From the NCBI GenBank assembly GCA_023380955.1, contig JAMCTB010000118.1, positions 4,956 to 64,424 on the forward strand: a stretch of 59,469 bases of DNA, read 5' to 3'. Origin of the DNA: Chloroflexota bacterium (GTDB taxonomy: Bacteria > Chloroflexota > UBA6077). Below the pieces are notes generated by a model. That model had not been told where the DNA came from. It worked only from the letters and a program-made list of their open reading frames with translations, and ran no database searches. A program made the translations under genes and the position numbers. Within the stretch, counting starts at the first letter, position 1. Each line of letters starts with the position of its first letter. Below, piece after piece: positions 44,453 to 50,783 of this stretch.

Positions 44453-45078
44453 AGGCTGTCACCTCCCGACGGAGACGGCTGGCCGAACAGGTACCGCTCG
44501 ACCAGGTCGCAGACTATGTGTTCGATGGCCAGATGGCTCTCTTGAACGTACTGCGTGTTCTGGCTGGGAACTCGAATGGCCACGGTGGCTGTTCCAGCGA
44601 GCCGATGGCCCCCGCCGCCGGTGAGGGCGACGCTGCCCATCCCGAGGGACCCTGCGGCCTCCATGGCCCGCAGGACGTTGGCGGAGTTGCCGCTGGTGCT
44701 GATGGCGATCAAGACGTCGCCCGGCTTCCCCAGGGCCTGCACCTGCCTCTCGAACAGGCCGTCGAAGCCGCAATCGTTGGCGAAGGCGGTGAGGAACGAG
44801 CTGTCGGTAGTCAGCGCAACGGCGGGCAGGCCGGGGCGGTCGAAGTCGATCGTAAGCCGGCTCATCAGCTCAGCCGCCATATGCTGGCAGTCGGCAGCAC
44901 TGCCGCCGTTTCCGCACAGCAACACCTTCCCCCCGGACCGCAGGGCATCGGCGATGAGGCACGCTGCGGCGACGATGGAGTCCTCACACTCCCGGGCAAC
45001 CTGCCGTTTGACCTCGGCGCTTTCCAGCAGGTGGGCGTGCACCCTTTCGACTCGCAAGTCAACGGCTGACAACGCCAC
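44449..45078 (-). CDS. gmhA: Sedoheptulose 7-phosphate isomerase GmhA-like (SIS domain)
   Basis: 209 residues with one SIS domain: LLCGNGGSAADCQHMAAELM, then ISTSGNSANVLRAMEAA and AIEHIVCDLVE. GmhA converts sedoheptulose 7-phosphate to D-glycero-D-manno-heptose 7-phosphate. The GTG start lies inside the end of the nucleotidyltransferase gene (20-base overlap). Confidence 0.9.
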   Translation of the reverse strand: MALSAVDLRVERVHAHLLESAEVKRQVARECEDSIVAAACLIADALRSGGKVLLCGNGGSAADCQHMAAELMSRLTIDFDRPGLPAVALTTDSSFLTAFANDCGFDGLFERQVQALGKPGDVLIAISTSGNSANVLRAMEAAGSLGMGSVALTGGGGHRLAGTATVAIRVPSQNTQYVQESHLAIEHIVCDLVERYLFGQPSPSGGDSL

Positions 45079-45865
45079 AGGCCACCTTCCTTTCCGCCTG
45101 GCTCTCCGCGGGCTTGTTCTTGCCTTCCGGGCCTGAAGGGGCCATCTCCAGTCTGTTCTCCGCTAGGAACCGATCGGCCATCGCGTATGTCTCGGGCGTG
45201 CCGATGTCCAGGAACGGCCCCTGGCCCACGACGGCGGACATCCCTCGACCGATCAAGGAAGGGAAGACATCTCTTTCCAGGGAGGTCGCCTGCCCGGGGG
45301 GGATCATCTGGAGAAGGCGCTCCTCCAGCAGGTAGATCCCCGCGTTGATCAGCCCCGAGCTCGGTAGGGAGGATTTCTCGCGGAATCCGCTCACGCGGCC
45401 CTCACCATCGAGCTCCACCGAGCCGTATCTACTGCAGTCCTCCATGGGGACCAGCCACAGGGTTGCCAGGGCTCCTGCCCTGAGGTGGGCCTCCATCATC
45501 GTCGGGAGATCGAAAGAGCAGGTGGAGTCACCGTTCAGCACCAGGACGCGATCTGTGGACAGCTGGCCCAGGGTGTTGCGAAGGGCCCCGCCGGTGCCCA
45601 GGGGCACCAACTCCTGAGAGAAAACCAGTTCGAGCCCCAGGGGCAAAGGACCCGTGAAGTGGTGCTGTATCACTTCCGCCCTGTAGCCCGTGGCGAGGAC
45701 GACTCTCCTGATGCCCTGGGACCGGAGACCCATGAGGAGCCATTCCAGGAAGGGACGGCCGAGCACTTCGGCCATCGGCTTGGGCCGGTCCTTCACCACC
45801 GGTTGCAGGCGAGTGCCCTTTCCACCGACCAGGATGATCGCGTCCGGCGCTATCGGATCAGACAT
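45059..45865 (-). CDS. Sugar-phosphate nucleotidyltransferase, HddC-like
   Basis: 268 residues. ILVGGKGTRLQPVVKDRPKP is the nucleotide-binding signature and LVLNGDSTCSFDLP the metal-binding Asp. Context with GmhA- and HddA-like enzymes points to heptose-1-phosphate guanylyltransferase, giving GDP-heptose; the base cannot be proven from sequence. The last 30 residues are an extra polar tail. It overlaps both flanking genes. Confidence 0.85.
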   Translation of the reverse strand: MSDPIAPDAIILVGGKGTRLQPVVKDRPKPMAEVLGRPFLEWLLMGLRSQGIRRVVLATGYRAEVIQHHFTGPLPLGLELVFSQELVPLGTGGALRNTLGQLSTDRVLVLNGDSTCSFDLPTMMEAHLRAGALATLWLVPMEDCSRYGSVELDGEGRVSGFREKSSLPSSGLINAGIYLLEERLLQMIPPGQATSLERDVFPSLIGRGMSAVVGQGPFLDIGTPETYAMADRFLAENRLEMAPSGPEGKNKPAESQAERKVACGVVSR

Positions 45866-46793
45866 TCGAATACCGGGAGTTGCGCAGGATGGTGTATCCC
45901 TTGATCAGCTCGCGGATCCCCATGTCCAGGGAGTGCCGGGGCTGAAAACCGGTCTTCAGCAGTTTCTGATTGGAGACGATGTAGTCCCGCTTGTCGGGAT
46001 CCTCACCGATGGGAGCTTCCAGGTACACGAAACCGGGTACGTATTCCTTGATCTTGGCGCACAACTCCAGCTTGGAGAGGTTCGCATCGTCGAGCCCCAG
46101 GTTGTAGGGCTGGTCCTTCATGGTTTCGAAGCGGGCGATCCCGTGCATGAACGCCGCGGCAACGTCGCGGACGTGGACGTAGTTGCGTTTGAAGTGACCC
46201 TCGAAGACGACGATGGCGCGATCCGTCACCGCACGATAGACGAACTCGTTGACCAGGAGATCGATCCGCATTCGGGGGGAGGTGCCGAAGACCGTAGCGA
46301 GCCGGAAGACAATGGCGTTGCCCTCCTCCAGGATCGCCTTCTCGGCCTCCACCTTGGTCTGCCCGTACAGGGTCAGGGGCCGCAGTGGGCTCTCCTCGGT
46401 GCACTGCTTGCCGTTCTCTCCGACCCCGTAGCCACTGTTCGTGTTCGGAAAGAGGATGCGCTGCTCCCGGGATCGGAGGGAGAGCAGCAGCTTGATCGCG
46501 TCGAGGTTGGTGGATCGCGCGGCCGTCTGGTCCTCCTTGCACAGAGGGGCTCCCACCACGGCGGCGAGGGGAATGATGACGTCCTGATCCCGCATAGCGG
46601 AGCGCAGGATCTTCTCATCCCGACAGTCACCTCGGATGACCGAGAGGCCCTCATAGGAGCAGCAGTCCAGCAGGCTGTTCTGCTGATACATGAAGTTGTC
46701 CAGGACCGTGACTTTGTGGCCTTCCGCCAATAGAGCGGGAACCAGAGTAGACCCGATGTAGCCGGCCCCGCCGGTTACGAGCACTCGAAACAT
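45858..46793 (-). CDS. NAD-dependent sugar epimerase/reductase (SDR family)
   Basis: 311 residues. VLVTGGAGYIGSTLVPALL binds NAD and YGQTK supplies Tyr and Lys. The loop that in 4,6-dehydratases carries Asp-Glu reads NTNSGYG here, so it is probably not a dehydratase; an epimerase or reductase is more likely. First gene of the minus-strand glycosylation operon, divergent from flagellin. It overlaps the nucleotidyltransferase by eight bases. Confidence 0.83.
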   Translation of the reverse strand: MFRVLVTGGAGYIGSTLVPALLAEGHKVTVLDNFMYQQNSLLDCCSYEGLSVIRGDCRDEKILRSAMRDQDVIIPLAAVVGAPLCKEDQTAARSTNLDAIKLLLSLRSREQRILFPNTNSGYGVGENGKQCTEESPLRPLTLYGQTKVEAEKAILEEGNAIVFRLATVFGTSPRMRIDLLVNEFVYRAVTDRAIVVFEGHFKRNYVHVRDVAAAFMHGIARFETMKDQPYNLGLDDANLSKLELCAKIKEYVPGFVYLEAPIGEDPDKRDYIVSNQKLLKTGFQPRHSLDMGIRELIKGYTILRNSRYSNV

Positions 46794-46997
46794 ATGTGGA
46801 GGCCTCCATCCGACGATAGAATCGGGCTTGACTTGCGCGATGCTACGGTCAACCGGGAAGGGGCAACATCGGGAAATCCCTTAGTTCTCCTCTCGCCCAC
46901 CCCTAATTCCGAGGTAAGGCTTCATCGACATCGCTGACCTGGGATGGCGGGCGTCTGCACTGAAGGGATTCCTTTCAAGAAGTCCGGGTGTTGCCCC
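46794..46997. other. Divergent intergenic region between glycosylation operon and flagellin
   Basis: This stretch must hold the promoter of the minus-strand operon, but no convincing sigma-70 or sigma-28 element is readable on that strand. No open frame with a credible start is seen. The flagellin promoter begins at its right edge. Confidence 0.5.
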
Positions 46998-47024
46998 TAA
47001 AGTTCCTTCCAGAAATGCCGATCT
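46998..47024 (+). promoter_or_regulatory. Sigma-28 promoter of flagellin
   Basis: TAAAGTTC (46998-47005), 11-base spacer, GCCGATCT (47017-47024). It leaves a long leader of about 130 bases before the flagellin start at 47160. Confidence 0.92.
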
Positions 47025-47097
47025 AAGTGTGTAAGCAGAGCAACCGGCGGCCACGGCGAGGCGGCCGAGGGGCGAGGCGGTTGCGGATCCAAAGCGA

Positions 47098-47117
47098 CCC
47101 GCGAAAGGATGCGCGGG
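47098..47117 (+). promoter_or_regulatory. Candidate CsrA site in a leader hairpin
   Basis: CCCGCG (47098-47103) pairs with CGCGGG (47112-47117), presenting the loop AAAGGATG, close to the CsrA SELEX loop ARGGAUG. It sits about 45 bases before the flagellin start. This resembles the upstream site in the Bacillus subtilis hag leader. Confidence 0.6.
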
Positions 47118-47143
47118 GAATAGCAGCGCCGCCAGGCGCGACA

Positions 47144-47152
47144 ACAAGGAGA
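47144..47152 (+). promoter_or_regulatory. Flagellin ribosome binding site overlapping a CsrA-type motif
   Basis: ACAAGGAGA contains the ribosome binding site AAGGAG, placed eight bases before ATG 47160, and the CsrA-type core ACAAGGA. A short GCGCC/GGCGC hairpin (47126-47139) lies just upstream. CsrA binding here would block ribosome entry. Confidence 0.6.
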
Positions 47153-47159
47153 GAGCACC

Positions 47160-48014
47160 ATGGCACAAGGCGATTTCACCAGGATCAACACGAACATCGG
47201 TGCCCTGAACGCCCTGAACGCCCTGAAGAATGTGCAGTCGAAGCTGGGAATGTCCCAGCTGCGGCTGGCCACCGGCAAGCGGATCAACCAGGCGTCGGAC
47301 GATCCGGCAGGGCTGACCATCGCGACGAAGTTCGGGTATCGGTCGAGCGGGCTGGGGCAGGCCCTGGCCAACATCGGCGACGCCAAGAACATGATGGCTG
47401 TGGCCGAGGGCGGACTGCAGAAGATCAGCGACATCCTGACCCAGATGCGTGACAAGGCGACCCAGGCGGCCTCGGACACCCTGGGGACCTCGGAGCGCAC
47501 CGCCATCAGCTCCCAGCTCACCCAGTTCACCCAGGAAATCGACGCCATCGTGAACAGCACCACCTGGAACGGGAACAAGCTGCTGGACGGCCTGAGCAGC
47601 ATGGGCGGCACGGTTACGTTCCAGACGGGGGCGGACACCGGTGCCGGCAACCAGATCAGTCTGACCTCGACCGGCTTCACGGCCATGGACTCCACCAGCC
47701 TGACCATCAACACCGTGTCCGTGAGCAGCGCGGCCAGCGCTCTTGCCGCTATCACCAGCCTGAGCAGCGCTATCAGCGCAGTCTCGACGAACCTGCAGAC
47801 GGTGGGCGCGTTGGTGTCTCGGCTGGACTTCCGAGAGGAGACGGTGACCATCGCCAAGGTGAACACCGATGCGGCCTACAGCCGGATCATGGACGCGGAC
47901 ATGGCCCAGGAGCAGTTGAACGCGACCAAGTATCAGATCCTGCAGCAGACGGCCACGGCGATGTTGGCCCAGGCGAACACAACGCCTCAGGGCGTCCTCT
48001 CGCTATTTCGGTAA
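47160..48014 (+). CDS. fliC: Flagellin
   Basis: 284 residues, a short flagellin with D0/D1 ends (FTRINTNIGALNALNALKNV; ATGKRINQASDDPAGLTIAT; C-terminal AMLAQANTTPQGVLSLFR) and almost no D2/D3. The central part (about 150-220) is rich in Ser and Thr, offering many O-glycosylation sites. Expressed from a sigma-28 promoter with a structured leader. It lies beside the glycosylation island, its probable modifier. A strong hairpin terminates it. Confidence 0.96.
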   Translation: MAQGDFTRINTNIGALNALNALKNVQSKLGMSQLRLATGKRINQASDDPAGLTIATKFGYRSSGLGQALANIGDAKNMMAVAEGGLQKISDILTQMRDKATQAASDTLGTSERTAISSQLTQFTQEIDAIVNSTTWNGNKLLDGLSSMGGTVTFQTGADTGAGNQISLTSTGFTAMDSTSLTINTVSVSSAASALAAITSLSSAISAVSTNLQTVGALVSRLDFREETVTIAKVNTDAAYSRIMDADMAQEQLNATKYQILQQTATAMLAQANTTPQGVLSLFR

Positions 48015-48069
48015 TCGGGCACGGTGGACCGGCGGGGAATCCGCCTGAGTCCTCCGGGCGCGGAGCGGT

Positions 48070-48103
48070 TCACCCTGCCCCTCTTTCGGGAGGGGCAGGG
48101 TGA
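48070..48103 (+). terminator. Terminator-like hairpin after flagellin
   Basis: CACCCTGCCCCTC (48071-48083) pairs perfectly with GAGGGGCAGGGTG (48090-48102) over a six-base loop; one more pair extends it. No T-tract follows, so termination may be partial or Rho-aided. Confidence 0.7.
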
Positions 48104-48140
48104 GACCGTAGTCGCTGCGCACCGGTAGCCGGGATTACCC

Positions 48141-48167
48141 TAAAGTTCCGGCCCGACTTGCCGATAG
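48141..48167 (+). promoter_or_regulatory. Sigma-28 promoter of the fliS-fliD-flaG operon
   Basis: TAAAGTTC (48141-48148), 11-base spacer, GCCGATAG (48160-48167), 60 bases before fliS. Confidence 0.92.
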
Positions 48168-48226
48168 ATAGTGTTAGAGATTGACTGGAGCCGGGCGGCC
48201 GGCGAAACGACGCGGGAGGGAAACTG

Positions 48227-48565
48227 ATGGCGGTGGCTTACTCCAATAATGGCCTCCAGCTGAATAGCTACAGGACCAATTCAGTATTGGGGCTAACCCC
48301 CGGCGAGTTGGTGCTGAAGCTGTACGACATGGGGCTGTCCGCCCTCTCGGCAGGGGACCAGCAGCGGGCGACCCGTGTCCTGGCGCAGCTGATAGAAGGC
48401 CTCGACTTCCGGTACCACGATATCGCCTTTGGTCTGTTCAGGCTTTACCGCTACTGCATGGACGAGACCAAGAAAGGCGAGTACGATGTGCCGACCCGCA
48501 TCCTCAGGGAGCTGCGCGAGACCTGGGCTCAGGCTCTCAGATCCCCGGGAGGGGCCGCTTCATAG
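48227..48565 (+). CDS. fliS: Flagellin export chaperone FliS
   Basis: 112 residues. LNSYRTNSVLGLTPGELVLK and LYDMGLSAL are FliS hallmarks, though the rest is more divergent than usual. FliS caps the C-terminus of flagellin before export. GGGAGGGAAACTG precedes the ATG. fliD follows after 18 bases. Confidence 0.88.
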   Translation: MAVAYSNNGLQLNSYRTNSVLGLTPGELVLKLYDMGLSALSAGDQQRATRVLAQLIEGLDFRYHDIAFGLFRLYRYCMDETKKGEYDVPTRILRELRETWAQALRSPGGAAS

Positions 48566-48583
48566 AGACTGGAGGGACGTCAG

Positions 48584-50014
48584 ATGGCTATCGACCCATT
48601 AAGCTCACTGGCGAATGCCGGCACGACCACCTCTATCGACAAATTGGTCTCGATGTATATGGCGGTGGAGCAGAAGCCTGTAAACGATCTGAAGGCGAGA
48701 AAGGGCGATCTGGCCGTCTTGTCCGGCGTATTCACCGATCTGCAGGGGAAGCTGCAGGGGTTGAAGGACCTGTCCGATGGGCTGGCCAGCAGCACGAACT
48801 CGGTATTCTCGTCCCATACCGTGAGCTCTAGCGACTCGACCAAGGTGGCCGCCACCACTTCTTCATCGGCCGTCAATGGCACCTACTCCATAGACGTGAC
48901 GCAGCTGGCCTCCGGCCAACGGGTGCAGTCCAACTCGGTAGCCAGCAGCTGGACGACCGCTGCCGGGGGCACCGTCACGGTGAACGGAGTCGCGATCACC
49001 GTTGCTGCCGGGGCCTCGTTGTCTGCCCTTCGGGACGCCATCAACGGTGCCAGCTATGCGGCGGGCCAGGAAGTGATGGCTACCATCGTCAACGTCGACG
49101 CCACGAACAGCAGGCTTGTGTTGGAGAACAAGAACACTGGGAGCAGCGCCACCGTGACCGTGTCTGATCCTACTGGAGCGGTGCTCGGCCCCGCGGCCTC
49201 CGGCGGTGTGGACCTCGTTGACGGCAGCGGCAACTTTCTCCAACCGGTGCTGTCTCCCGCGCAGGACGCGCAGTTCTCCGTGAACGGTGTCGCCGTAACC
49301 CGTTCCAAGAACACCGGCCTCTCGGACGTTGTGAGCGGACTGACCATCGACCTCAAGGACAGCACGGCCGGAACCGCTGTGAAGCTGACGGTGGCGGGCG
49401 ATACCACCTCCATGCACTCGAAGATCCAGTCCTTTCTCGACGGACTTAATGGCCTGGTGGACTACCTGAAGACCAAGTCCGCGTCGACTAAAGGCAGCGA
49501 CGGAAACTACACCCGTGGCCCGTTGGGCGGCTACACCCTCTACACCAGTTTGGAATCGAGCCTGGCCAGCGATCTGTTGACGCAGGTCACGGGAGGATCG
49601 GCGGGTTCCCCACAGCGATTGTGGGATCTTGGCATCCAGATGGACGGCAGCGGGCACTTCGTGATTTCGGACTCTGCGAAGCTGGATGGCCAACTCGGCA
49701 GCAACCCGACCGGGGTGCAGTACTTCTTCGGGAGCAGCTCGGGTGTGGCGCAGCTGGTGTCGAATCGGTTGGCTCCTTACGTGGATCCGGTGGTCGTGTC
49801 CCAGAAATCCTACGTTCAGCAGGAGTTGGACGCCATCTCCGGCCAGCAGACCGCTCTCGACCATCGCATAGACACGCTTAATGGTCGGCTGACCCAAAGA
49901 GAGGCCACCCTGCGCACGCAGTTCATACAGCTGCAGTCGATGATGGTGGCCGCGTACCAACAGCAGCAGCAGTTGAACTCCATCTTTTCAGCGACTTCAG
50001 GATGGACCCTATAG
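48584..50014 (+). CDS. fliD: Filament cap protein FliD (HAP2)
   Basis: 476 residues. The N-terminal domain (VSMYMAVEQKPVNDLKARKG; NGTYSIDVTQLASGQRVQSN) and the C-terminal coiled domain (ISGQQTALDHRIDTLNGRLT) fit FliD. It forms the cap that guides flagellin polymerisation. Centre rich in Ser/Thr/Ala. Start ATG with ACTGGAGGGACG upstream. Confidence 0.94.
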   Translation: MAIDPLSSLANAGTTTSIDKLVSMYMAVEQKPVNDLKARKGDLAVLSGVFTDLQGKLQGLKDLSDGLASSTNSVFSSHTVSSSDSTKVAATTSSSAVNGTYSIDVTQLASGQRVQSNSVASSWTTAAGGTVTVNGVAITVAAGASLSALRDAINGASYAAGQEVMATIVNVDATNSRLVLENKNTGSSATVTVSDPTGAVLGPAASGGVDLVDGSGNFLQPVLSPAQDAQFSVNGVAVTRSKNTGLSDVVSGLTIDLKDSTAGTAVKLTVAGDTTSMHSKIQSFLDGLNGLVDYLKTKSASTKGSDGNYTRGPLGGYTLYTSLESSLASDLLTQVTGGSAGSPQRLWDLGIQMDGSGHFVISDSAKLDGQLGSNPTGVQYFFGSSSGVAQLVSNRLAPYVDPVVVSQKSYVQQELDAISGQQTALDHRIDTLNGRLTQREATLRTQFIQLQSMMVAAYQQQQQLNSIFSATSGWTL

Positions 50015-50046
50015 GGTTCTGTAGCGGGAGCAAGGAGGACAGAGGG

Positions 50047-50406
50047 ATGGTCCCGCATGACGACGGCATCGCGCCTGTAACGGGAATACCGGTCGATCGA
50101 CCTGTCCCTTCCGGTCCTGGGCTGTCGGAGAATGCGAGGCAGGGTGGGCCGGCGGTGAAGGTCGCCGCCGATGCCGGCAGCGACCAGGACACCACGCCGA
50201 TGGGGGAAGGGCTGAGGCTGCAGTTGCAGGCTCAGAATCAGGATGCCCGCATCACCTTTCAGAAGGACGAAGACTCCGGGGAGTTGGTGGTACAACTGAA
50301 GGACTCCTCCGGCAAGGTGCTCCGCCAGATACCGGCCGACGAGATGCTTCGCCTCGCCAAGGCCATCGACCAGTATCTGGGCCTCCTGGTCGATCGACAT
50401 AGCTAG
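50047..50406 (+). CDS. flaG: Flagellar protein FlaG
   Basis: 119 residues from ATG 50047, preceded by AAGGAGG at 50032-50038; a start at 50002 inside fliD is less likely. The C-terminal half (LVVQLKDSSGKVLRQIPADE and MLRLAKAIDQYLG) is the FlaG core. FlaG influences filament length in some bacteria; its mechanism is poorly known. The N-terminal half is disordered-looking. Confidence 0.87.
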   Translation: MVPHDDGIAPVTGIPVDRPVPSGPGLSENARQGGPAVKVAADAGSDQDTTPMGEGLRLQLQAQNQDARITFQKDEDSGELVVQLKDSSGKVLRQIPADEMLRLAKAIDQYLGLLVDRHS

Positions 50407-50431
50407 CCTTCGGCCAGCAGTTGAAGGCTAG
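50403..50431 (+). terminator. Terminator-like hairpin after flaG
   Basis: CTAGCCTTC (50403-50411) pairs perfectly with GAAGGCTAG (50423-50431) over an 11-base loop, overlapping the flaG stop. No T-tract follows. Confidence 0.5.
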
Positions 50432-50783
50432 GGCGATGGGGACCCTCGACGCTGGTCCGTAGGGGGCACCCTTTGGATTCGTGTGCCAATACTCGGGAGC
50501 GACGCCTCTTGTCCCCAATCCTCCGCCATTCTGTCCTCCACCGATGTGCATTAGGTCACCCATTTCCCCTTCAGAGGCCGCTCGGGCTTCATGCTCTGCC
50601 TGCATTAAGATCCAAGGACTGAGACGGCCGTGGGGTGCCGAAAAGAGCCCGAAACCGGGTGGGGACCTTTGGCCCTCGGATATGGGACCTTGGGCAGGGT
50701 GGTGGGCGCCACGAGTGGCCGATACTGTTGGTGGAACGAGACTAGGGGCGTTCACCGCGCCCGGCCGTACGGGAAGGGCAACA
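50432..50783 (+). other. Long non-coding leader before cheA
   Basis: About 350 bases without a credible gene. The cheA frame is open back to 50481, but that extension is Pro/Gly/Ser-rich and lacks family similarity. The short phrase gggacctt occurs twice (near 50662 and 50687). No riboswitch consensus or clear promoter is recognised. Confidence 0.5.

Noticed and set aside
45858..46793. First island gene as GDP-heptose 4,6-dehydratase
   Set aside because: The catalytic acidic loop is missing; kept as epimerase or reductase.
50481..50783. In-frame N-terminal extension of CheA
   Set aside because: Pro/Gly/Ser-rich, no similarity to the P1 domain, and a good ribosome binding site precedes ATG 50784.
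50432..50783. Possible cyclic-di-GMP riboswitch before cheA
   Set aside because: None of the conserved GEMM segments could be found; only unspecific GC-rich hairpins are seen.
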